Notes under the pieces: model-generated
Told to the model about the DNA's origin: nothing
What the model saw: only the letters and a program-made list of their open reading frames with translations
Databases searched by the model: none
Made by a program: the position numbers and the translations under genes
In this document: positions 6,466-13,858 of the stretch, piece after piece
How the letters are laid out: the number at the start of each line of letters is the position of its first letter
Position numbering within the stretch: position 1 is the stretch's first letter
DNA from: an uncultured Steroidobacteraceae bacterium
GTDB taxonomy: Bacteria; Pseudomonadota; Gammaproteobacteria; Steroidobacterales; Steroidobacteraceae
Assembly (NCBI GenBank): GCA_955652795.1
Contig: CATPBQ010000216.1
Location: forward strand, 1 to 13,858
Length of the DNA stretch: 13,858 nt
Direction of reading: 5' to 3'

Positions 6466-7217
6466 GCATCGAAGGATCTGCCGCTGACTCCGCGGCTCGC
6501 CGGACCCAACAGCGCGATGTAGGGACCGGTGAGCGCCTCCGGCAGGGGCAGGGTCTCGATGTCCTCCGCCGGATAGGCCTGGCGGCGCATGGCGGTGCGC
6601 GCGCGTCCGGGGTTCAGCGCGTTCACGCGTACGTGGCTGATGCCTTCCAGCTCCGCGGACAGCACCTGCGACAGGCCTTCGACGGCAAATTTGGACACCG
6701 CGTACGCGCCCCAGTAGGCGCGGCCGTGGCGGCCCACCGTGCTGGCCGTGAATACCACGGAGGCATCCGCGGACTTCTTCAGCGCCGGCAGCAGCACCTG
6801 CGTCAGCGCAAAGGCGGCGGTGACATTGACGTGCAGCACGCGGCACCAGGTCGGCACATCGTAGTGCTCGATGGGCGACAAGGTCCCGAGAAGCGCTGCG
6901 TTGTGCAGCAGGCCATCGAGGTGCCCGTAGCGCTCCAGCACCGCATCCGCCACCCGGTCGTAGTCCGCGGCCAGCGCGCGCTCCAGGTCGAGCACCGCGA
7001 TGCTCGCTTCGGGCGCGCTGCGGGCGGTGATCTCGGCGTGCACGGCTTCGAGCTTGCGCACGTTGCGGCCGATCAGAATGACGCTCCCCTGGTGCCGGGC
7101 GCAGGCGAGCGCGACCGCGCGGCCGATGCCATCGCTCGCCCCGGTAATGGCGATCACGCGGCCCGTCAGCTCAGCGGCAGCTGCGATGTGTGTGCGGGGA
7201 TCGAACGCGGCACTCAC
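6441..7217 (-). CDS. yciK: YciK-type short-chain dehydrogenase/reductase
   Basis: NAD(P)-dependent oxidoreductase of the classical SDR family, YciK branch; its substrate is not established. 258 residues. The Rossmann motif TGASDGIG is at 25-32, NAA at 106-108, and the catalytic set is N131, S159, Y172 and K176 (YAVSK), with the usual 13-residue Ser-Tyr spacing. Branch-typical blocks are TVGRHGRAYWGAYAVSKFA and NALNPGRARTAMR. GTG 7217 is chosen because GGGAGG (7229-7234) directly follows the upstream gene's stop and the SDR fold begins soon after. The frame continues upstream only across the preceding gene. It is the last gene of the minus operon and its end overlaps the rluB-like gene tail to tail by 25 bases. 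In pseudomonads yciK also lies close to ubiG. Confidence 0.92.
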   Translation of the reverse strand: MSAAFDPRTHIAAAAELTGRVIAITGASDGIGRAVALACARHQGSVILIGRNVRKLEAVHAEITARSAPEASIAVLDLERALAADYDRVADAVLERYGHLDGLLHNAALLGTLSPIEHYDVPTWCRVLHVNVTAAFALTQVLLPALKKSADASVVFTASTVGRHGRAYWGAYAVSKFAVEGLSQVLSAELEGISHVRVNALNPGRARTAMRRQAYPAEDIETLPLPEALTGPYIALLGPASRGVSGRSFDAQPSPVAG

Positions 7218-7228
7218 GCTGGTGAAAA

Positions 7229-7234
7229 CCTCCC
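7229..7234 (-). promoter_or_regulatory. Ribosome binding site of yciK
   Basis: GGGAGG begins immediately after the TGA of the squalene/phytoene-synthase-like gene and is 11 bases from GTG 7217. It is the only strong site near a possible start, so it fixes the GTG choice. Confidence 0.55.
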
Positions 7235-8071
7235 TCAGTCCGCCCGCAGCGCGAAGCGGCCGGCATCGGCCCGACGCGCCGCGCGCCACGCGCGCCAGGC
7301 ATCGAGCGGCGCGTGATGGTCGCCCGAGGTGCGGGCGCGGGGCAAGGCGCGCTCCGCTCGCCGCGAGTGGCCGCAAGCGAGCCCCGCCCAGACCAGAAGG
7401 CCCCGCAGCGGTGCCTGCTCGTGCCGCGCCAGCGTGGCGACGCTCGCGGCCAGCGCCGCGCGTACCTGCCGATGCCGCTCGCGAACCAGCCCTGCAAGCT
7501 CCGCCGCCCACGGCGGCTGCGCGAGAGTCTGCGGGGGTGCGTGCGCGCGCGCGAGCTCATCGAGCGGCAGCCGCAGCCGGCCGGCGCGCGCATCGCGCGC
7601 CAGAGCATTGAGCATCTCGATCTCGCGCAGCCCGCGGCCCAGGGCGCGGCAGCTGTCGGGGGCGATCCCGGGGAGCGCGAACCGCGCCAACGGCTCGACC
7701 AGCGCCACGCTCCAGCGCTCGCAGTACGCCGTCAGCTCGCGACGGGTGTCGAAGGTGGCCGCAGCCAGATCCCACATGGCCGTGTCGACCAGTCCGGTGA
7801 GTCCGGCGAGTGGCGCGAGATCGCCGCACGCGAAGCTCGCGGTGAGCGCGCGTGTGAGCGGATGCGCCGGCCGCCCTTGCGCGCAGCGCTCGCACTCATC
7901 GCGCCACCAGCCGAGGCGTACATGCGCGATCTGGTGATCGAGCCCCCCGCTCAGGCTCGCGGCGATTTCGCTCTCGATGCCGCACAGCGCCGCAAGCAGC
8001 GGGCGCTGCGCCACCGGGAAGTACAGCCAGGCCAGGACGCGCGTCGGCGGCCAGTCAGGCCTTACGGGCAT
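7235..8071 (-). CDS. Squalene/phytoene synthase-like protein without Asp-rich motifs (NDUFAF6-like)
   Basis: All-helical protein of the squalene/phytoene synthase superfamily, 278 residues from ATG 8071. The fold signature is seen in LAWLYFPVAQRPLLAALCGIESEIA (13-37), VRLGWWRDECERCAQGRPAHPLTRAL (51-76) and RDARAGRLRLPLDELARAH (159-177). Real synthases carry Asp-rich metal motifs (DDxxD-like) at the first and third of these places. Here the first reads ESEIAAS and the second NALARDARAG, so prenyl-diphosphate condensation is unlikely. The pattern (ALCGIESEIA, RLGWWRDE) resembles the NDUFAF6 branch, a mitochondrial complex I assembly factor. ATG 8071 is preferred over ATG 8137, which would overlap rmuC by 83 bases rather than 17 and add an Arg/Pro low-complexity leader. 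The C-terminal 50 residues are Arg/Ala-rich. Role unknown; an assembly or scaffold job is my inference. Confidence 0.75.
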   Translation of the reverse strand: MPVRPDWPPTRVLAWLYFPVAQRPLLAALCGIESEIAASLSGGLDHQIAHVRLGWWRDECERCAQGRPAHPLTRALTASFACGDLAPLAGLTGLVDTAMWDLAAATFDTRRELTAYCERWSVALVEPLARFALPGIAPDSCRALGRGLREIEMLNALARDARAGRLRLPLDELARAHAPPQTLAQPPWAAELAGLVRERHRQVRAALAASVATLARHEQAPLRGLLVWAGLACGHSRRAERALPRARTSGDHHAPLDAWRAWRAARRADAGRFALRAD

Positions 8072-9440
8072 TGCTCGCGCCCGCGCTCCCGGCGGGCTTG
8101 ACGCCGGCGGGCCCTTCCGGCGCGGCGGGCGGTTCAACCGCGGCGGGCGGCTCAGCCTCGGTGGGCGGCTCAGCCACGGTGGGCGTGCCGGGGTTGCGCG
8201 CCAGCTGCCCGATCGGCTCGAGCTGCGCGAGCGGCGCGTCCGCGGTGACGCCCAGCTCGCTGAAGCGTCGCGCCTGCGGCAGCACCTGGCGCTCGAGTGA
8301 GCCGACGGCCGCGTTGTAGGCTTCCACCGCGCTGCCCAGACGCTGTCCCATGCGGCCGAGATGTCCGTTGAAGGTTCCGAGCCGCCGGTACAGCTCCTGG
8401 CCCAGGTCGCGGATCAGCGCCGCATTGTGCGCCACGGCCGACTGGCGCCAGCCGTAGGCCACGGCCTTGAGCAGGGCGATGAGGGTCGAGGGCGTGGCGA
8501 TGATCACGCTCTGGCCGAGCGCGGTCTCGAGCAGCTCCGGGCGCTCGGCGAGCGCCGCGGAGAGAAACTGATCCCCGGGCAGGAACAGCACGGCGAACTC
8601 CGGGCTGCGCTCGAACTGCGTCCAGTAGCTCTTGGATGCGAGTTCCCGTACACGCGTCTCGACCTGTTGGGCGTGTCGCCTGAGCGCCTGCTGGCGCTCT
8701 TCGTCCGTGGGCGCCTCGAGGGAGGCGAGATACGCGTCGAGTGGCGTCTTGGCATCGATCACCAGGTCGCGTGCATCGGGCATGTGTACGACCAGATCCG
8801 GACGCAGCGCGCCTTCCTCGCCGACCACCTGCAGCTGCTCGGTGAAATCGCAGTGCTCGTTGAGGCCGGCAAGCTCCACCAGGCGGCGCAGTGTCAGCTC
8901 GCCCCAGCGGCCGCGCACCTCCGGGCGGCGCAGCGCGGTGACCAGATTGCGCGTCTCGCGCTGCAGCTGTGCCTGCCCGCCGGCGAGCGTCTCGATCTGG
9001 GTGCGCAGGGTTGCGAAGGCGTCGCGGCGCTCGCGCTCGAGTGCCTGCACCTGCGCCTCGGTGCGCTCGAGCGCGGCGCGCAGCGGCTCCACCAGGTGCG
9101 CGATGGCCAGCTCGCGTTCCTTGAGTGCGCTCTCGGCGAGGACCTGGTCGCGCCCGAGCGCTTCGCGCGAGAGGCGCAGGAACAACTCGCTGTTGGTGCG
9201 CAATGTCTCCCCGGCGAGGGAATCGAACGCGGCGCGCAGGCGCGTCTCGGACTGCTCGAGCAGCTTCAGCCGGTCCGCGTCCTGCAGGACGCTCGATTCC
9301 AGGCGCACCTGCGCGGCGGCCAGTTCGATCCGCAGCGCCTCGATGCGCCACACGGCGCGCAGCTGCGCCACCAGCGCGCCCAGCACGGCGCCGGTGGCGA
9401 GCGCGGCCACGGCGACGATGAAAATGACGAGGCTGCTCAT
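8055..9440 (-). CDS. rmuC: DNA recombination protein RmuC
   Basis: RmuC-family protein, 461 residues. In E. coli RmuC limits inversions at short repeats and is thought to be a nuclease. One N-terminal membrane segment (about 3-25) anchors it, followed by a long charged coiled coil (about 30-165) and the RmuC domain (about 170-420). Conserved blocks are RGRWGELTLRRLVELAG (176-192), RPDLVVHMP (213-221), LVIDAKTPLDAY (226-237, the D-x-K of a PD-(D/E)xK-like core), VLFLPGDQFLSAAL and SVIIATPSTLIALLKAVAYGWRQ. The C-terminal 35-40 residues are a Pro/Glu/Ala tail coded by an 18-base tandem repeat. ATG 9440 overlaps the ubiG stop (ATGA), which decides the start; the open frame further upstream runs through ubiG. 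Confidence 0.93.
   Translation of the reverse strand: MSSLVIFIVAVAALATGAVLGALVAQLRAVWRIEALRIELAAAQVRLESSVLQDADRLKLLEQSETRLRAAFDSLAGETLRTNSELFLRLSREALGRDQVLAESALKERELAIAHLVEPLRAALERTEAQVQALERERRDAFATLRTQIETLAGGQAQLQRETRNLVTALRRPEVRGRWGELTLRRLVELAGLNEHCDFTEQLQVVGEEGALRPDLVVHMPDARDLVIDAKTPLDAYLASLEAPTDEERQQALRRHAQQVETRVRELASKSYWTQFERSPEFAVLFLPGDQFLSAALAERPELLETALGQSVIIATPSTLIALLKAVAYGWRQSAVAHNAALIRDLGQELYRRLGTFNGHLGRMGQRLGSAVEAYNAAVGSLERQVLPQARRFSELGVTADAPLAQLEPIGQLARNPGTPTVAEPPTEAEPPAAVEPPAAPEGPAGVKPAGSAGASNARKA
8124..8185. repeat. 18-base tandem repeat in the 3' end of rmuC
   Basis: Three full units (8124-8141, 8142-8159, 8160-8177) and an 8-base partial fourth (8178-8185), each of the form GGYGGGCGG-TCA-CC-C. 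On the minus strand each unit codes six residues, AVEPPA, EAEPPA and VAEPPT, in the disordered tail of RmuC. Units differ by a few bases, so copy-number change without frameshift is possible. Confidence 0.85.
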
Positions 9441-10126
9441 CGCTGGAAATGCGCCAGGTAGTTCACGCTGACGTTGCCGCTCAGGGCCACGCGCCCGGTG
9501 AAGGGGTTGAGCTCGATGCCCGCCATGGCGCTGAGGGTGAGCCCCGCGGCACGCGCCCAGCGCGCCAGCTCCGCCGGGCGGATGAGACGCTCGTACTCGT
9601 GCGTGCCGCGCGGGATCAGATTCAGGAGGTATTCCGCGCCGACAATCGCCAGCAGGAAGGATCTGAGGTTGCGGTTGAGGGTCGAGACGAACAGGGCGCC
9701 GCCGGGCCGCAGCAGGCGCGCGAGCGTCGCCGTCATGGCCGCGGGCTCGGGAACGTGCTCGAGCATTTCCATGCAAGTGACCACATCAAAGCCGGCCGGT
9801 TCGGCCACCGCCACCTCCTCCGCGCTGACCAGTCGGTAATCCACGGCGAGTGCGGATTCGGCAGCGTGCAGACGCGCGACCTCGATCATGCCGGGCGCCA
9901 GGTCGATGGCGGTGACGCGCGCCCCGGCGCGCGCCAGTGCCTCAGCCAGCAGGCCCCCGCCGCAGCCCACGTCCAATACACGGCTGCCCGCGAGCGCAGT
10001 GCGCTCGGCGATGAACTGCGCACGCACCGGATTCAACAGGTGCAGGGGACGAAACTCCCCGCGCGGATCCCAGAACGCCGAAGCGCTGGCCTCGAATTTC
10101 GCCAGTTCCGCGCCATCGGCGTTCAC
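9437..10126 (-). CDS. ubiG: UbiG: ubiquinone biosynthesis O-methyltransferase
   Basis: SAM-dependent methyltransferase that performs both O-methylations of ubiquinone synthesis. 229 residues, the usual UbiG length. The N-terminus E-AKFEASASAFWDPRGEFRPLHLLNPVR (about 7-35) is characteristic. SAM motif I is VLDVGCGGGLLAEALA (50-65), followed by the acidic end of strand 2 (AIDLAP, 73-78), and later EMLEHVPEP (120-128), LLRPGGALFVSTLNR (138-152) and RGTHEYERLIRP (173-184). GTG 10126 overlaps the stop of the amidohydrolase-like gene as GTGA, and the frame upstream of it is antisense-like filler. Its SAH by-product explains the usual pairing with mtaD. The stop overlaps the rmuC start. Confidence 0.95.
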   Translation of the reverse strand: MNADGAELAKFEASASAFWDPRGEFRPLHLLNPVRAQFIAERTALAGSRVLDVGCGGGLLAEALARAGARVTAIDLAPGMIEVARLHAAESALAVDYRLVSAEEVAVAEPAGFDVVTCMEMLEHVPEPAAMTATLARLLRPGGALFVSTLNRNLRSFLLAIVGAEYLLNLIPRGTHEYERLIRPAELARWARAAGLTLSAMAGIELNPFTGRVALSGNVSVNYLAHFQR

Positions 10127-11481
10127 GCGGCGGCCTCCATTCGTATGCGCTGTGCCCAGCGCGCGGGGAGCCCCGCCAGCTCCTCTTCGTCGAACGTCAC
10201 GAGGCGCCCAGCGCTCACGGCAACCCGCCCGGACGTCCACACATCGCTCACCTGGCTGCGGATAGCGGTAAAGGTAATCGCGTCCTGGATTGCCGCGGCC
10301 GGCTGGCTGCTCAGCGCGCCGAGATCGATGCAGGTGAGATCGGCGGCCTTGCCGGGCTCGATCGATCCGATCTGTGCCTGCAGACCCAGCACCGTGGCGC
10401 CGCCGAGCGTCGCCATGCGCAACGCCTCCCCCGCCCCGAGGCCGGACTGCAGCGCCGCGGTACGCACCTCCGCCAGCACGTCGAGCGCACCGGCGGCGGC
10501 CGGGCTGTCGGTGCCCAGGCCGGTGCGGTTGCCCTCGAGCGCCACTACCGCTGAGCGTGCGCCGAGGCGCAGATCCGCCTGCGGGCAGGCGATGAGGCTC
10601 GCGCCGTGGCGCGCCACGAGCTCCAGATCCGCGCCGTCGCAGACACCGGCACCAATCGCGGTGAACCCCGGACGCAGCAGGCCGAGCGCATGGAGCTGGC
10701 GCAGGGGACGGGCAAAGCGCGGCGCGCGCGCGCTGTCCTGCACGCTGTCACCGGCGAGCGCGCGGACGGCCAGCTGCGCGGCGTCTGCAGATTCTGCCGG
10801 ACCGGCAAGCTCCGCCAAATGCACCGCGACGCGGGCGTCGAGCTCATCCGCCACGCGCCGCACGCGCATGAGCAGCGCCTCGCTCATGCCATGCACCGTC
10901 AGCGGCGCGAAATACAGGCCGATGCGTGAATCCGAGCGGTACTCGTCCCAGAGTCGTTCGGCCCTGGCCAGGTGCGCGGTCGCGTTCTCGGCCCAGGCCG
11001 TGGGAGCGTCCGCCACCGGCAGACCGATGCTCGCGCGCATGTGGGCCGCAGCGGCGGCGCGCGCGGCTTCCTCCGGAAACAGGCTCAGGTCCGCGAAGCA
11101 GGTGATCCCGGCACGCAGCATCTCGGCGAGCCCCAACCGGGTCCCGTCGCGCACGAAGTCCGCGCTCAGGCAACGCTGTTCCACCGGAGCCAGGGTTTCG
11201 GTCAGCCAGCGCCACCGCGGGCCGCGCACCGGCAGGCCGCGCAGCAGCGTGTGACAGGCGCGGGTGTAGGCGTTCACCAGGCCCGGCAGCAGCGCATGGC
11301 GCTCGCGCACCACGCGCTCGCGGCTCTCGAAGCGTGCGCGCAGCTGCGCCGCGGGACCCATGGCGACGATGCGTCCAGCGGACACCGCCACTGCGTGATC
11401 GGCGAGCGCGGTGTTGGCGGGCGCGATCGGCAGCAGCCAGCGGGCCTCGATCAGCAGGTCTGCGCATTCCCTGGTGGACAT
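10123..11481 (-). CDS. MtaD/TRZ-ATZ-type amidohydrolase homologue with metal site lost
   Basis: Homologue of cytosolic amidohydrolases that deaminate S-adenosylhomocysteine or methylthioadenosine (MtaD), often placed before ubiG. 452 residues, normal length. The scaffold is clear: LLPGLVNAYTRACHTLLRG (64-82), DFVRDGTRLGLAEMLRAGITCFADLSLFPE (108-137), LGTDSPAAAGALD (322-334) and IGSIEPGKAADL (371-382). The metal ligands are largely gone: the HxH is Y72-T-R74, the substrate-contacting His of APHAPYT is L194, and the third His of the AVHM block falls in AIGAG (about G277). H221 and D325 remain. It therefore probably cannot bind the usual single metal. The frame is intact and GTGA-coupled to ubiG. 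ATG 11481 has no Shine-Dalgarno sequence but lies just behind a -10 box. Confidence 0.85.
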   Translation of the reverse strand: MSTRECADLLIEARWLLPIAPANTALADHAVAVSAGRIVAMGPAAQLRARFESRERVVRERHALLPGLVNAYTRACHTLLRGLPVRGPRWRWLTETLAPVEQRCLSADFVRDGTRLGLAEMLRAGITCFADLSLFPEEAARAAAAAHMRASIGLPVADAPTAWAENATAHLARAERLWDEYRSDSRIGLYFAPLTVHGMSEALLMRVRRVADELDARVAVHLAELAGPAESADAAQLAVRALAGDSVQDSARAPRFARPLRQLHALGLLRPGFTAIGAGVCDGADLELVARHGASLIACPQADLRLGARSAVVALEGNRTGLGTDSPAAAGALDVLAEVRTAALQSGLGAGEALRMATLGGATVLGLQAQIGSIEPGKAADLTCIDLGALSSQPAAAIQDAITFTAIRSQVSDVWTSGRVAVSAGRLVTFDEEELAGLPARWAQRIRMEAAA

Positions 11482-11491
11482 CGTTCGCCGC

Positions 11492-11497
11492 AGTATA
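11492..11497 (-). promoter_or_regulatory. -10 box for the mtaD-like/ubiG operon, close to the start codon
   Basis: TATACT on the minus strand (five of six consensus bases) ends ten bases before ATG 11481. A start about seven bases downstream would leave only three to five untranslated bases. No recognisable -35 is present. It is the only promoter-like box upstream of this five-gene operon in the divergent region. Confidence 0.45.
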
Positions 11498-11525
11498 TCG
11501 GTGCCCGCCTGAGTGCGCGCGCCGC

Positions 11526-11573
11526 GCAGGCCGGCGCGGAGCAGCCGCGCGCTGCGGCAAAGCGCCGGCCCGC
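11526..11573. repeat. Nested inverted repeat upstream of gyrA
   Basis: GGCCGGCGC (11529-11537) is exactly complementary to GCGCCGGCC (11562-11570). Two further pairs (11526-11527 with 11572-11573) extend it past one mismatch. Inside, GCAGC (11541-11545) pairs with GCTGC (11551-11555). No T-run follows directly, and transcription diverges from here, so it is not a terminator. It could be an operator or cruciform-forming element; GC-rich DNA makes such repeats less rare by chance. Confidence 0.5.
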
Positions 11574-11584
11574 GAGGCGCTTCA

Positions 11585-11593
11585 TGGTAGACT
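11585..11593 (+). promoter_or_regulatory. Possible extended -10 promoter of gyrA
   Basis: TGG directly followed by TAGACT fits an extended -10 element (TGn plus a four-of-six hexamer), which can work without a -35. Transcription would begin near 11600, giving an untranslated leader of about 20 bases that is T-rich and lacks a clear Shine-Dalgarno sequence. Confidence 0.4.
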
Positions 11594-11618
11594 TGCTCTT
11601 TTGTTTCAGCGCAGTTTA

Positions 11619-13858
<2,240 letters not shown>

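Noticed and set aside
6480..6496. GCCGC-7-GCGGC hairpin just after the rluB-like gene as a terminator
   Set aside because: Only five base pairs, no T-run on either strand, and it lies within yciK coding sequence.
9441..9776. N-terminal extension of rmuC to 9776
   Set aside because: It lies over ubiG coding sequence, and the RmuC membrane anchor begins exactly at ATG 9440, which overlaps the ubiG stop.
9449..11254. A 601-codon plus-strand frame across ubiG and the amidohydrolase-like gene
   Set aside because: It is antisense to recognised domains, Ser/Arg/Ala-rich, and has no motif or ribosome site.
11529..11606. Inverted repeat plus the later T-rich CTTTTGTTT as an intrinsic terminator
   Set aside because: The T-rich run begins more than 25 bases after the stem, and both flanking genes are transcribed away from this region.

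Overview
The window is high-GC chromosomal DNA from a bacterium, most likely a gammaproteobacterium of the Xanthomonadales/Nevskiales/Steroidobacterales kind. The evidence is the gene content (yciO, trpS, scpA-scpB-rluB; mtaD, ubiG, yciK next to gyrA), a Thr at GyrA position 83 as in pseudomonads, and dense overlapping genes. This placement is an inference from gene order and protein style, not a phylogeny. I see no rRNA, tRNA, CRISPR array or insertion sequence. Almost every base is coding; the longest gap between genes is 137 bases.

Layout. (1) 1-1815, minus strand: an operon read yciB (septation protein A) - bolA-family gene - parvulin-type peptidylprolyl isomerase lipoprotein, whose 3' end lies outside the window. 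(2) 1816-1912: a short divergent control region with an 8-bp inverted repeat beside a -10-like box. (3) 1913-6465, plus strand: yciO - trpS - scpA - scpB - rluB-like. The last three are tightly packed (the scpA/scpB and scpB/rluB junctions overlap). A perfect TATAAT at the yciO stop codon probably starts a separate trpS transcript. (4) 6441-11481, minus strand: a five-gene operon read mtaD-like amidohydrolase - ubiG - rmuC - squalene/phytoene-synthase-like - yciK, with three stop/start overlaps. It meets rluB tail to tail with a 25-base coding overlap. (5) 11482-11618: a divergent control region with a large nested inverted repeat. (6) 11619 to the end, plus strand: gyrA, cut by the right edge.

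Functional themes: envelope protein folding and shape (PPIase, YciB, BolA), chromosome condensation and topology (ScpAB, GyrA, RmuC), translation and RNA modification (TrpRS, YciO, RluB-like), and ubiquinone/SAM metabolism (UbiG, MtaD-like).

The most unusual observation is that three enzyme-family members here keep their fold signatures but have lost the residues the family needs for catalysis. The RluB-like protein has Pro where the catalytic Asp should be. The MtaD-like amidohydrolase lacks its HxH and two further metal or substrate His. The squalene/phytoene-synthase-like protein has no Asp-rich motifs. All three sit inside intact, overlapping operons, so they look like retained non-catalytic proteins rather than decaying genes. 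In addition, TrpRS carries a four-Cys motif like the [4Fe-4S] site of the Thermotoga enzyme plus an insertion of about 70 residues, and two promoters (trpS leader, mtaD) sit so close to start codons that leaderless transcripts are plausible.
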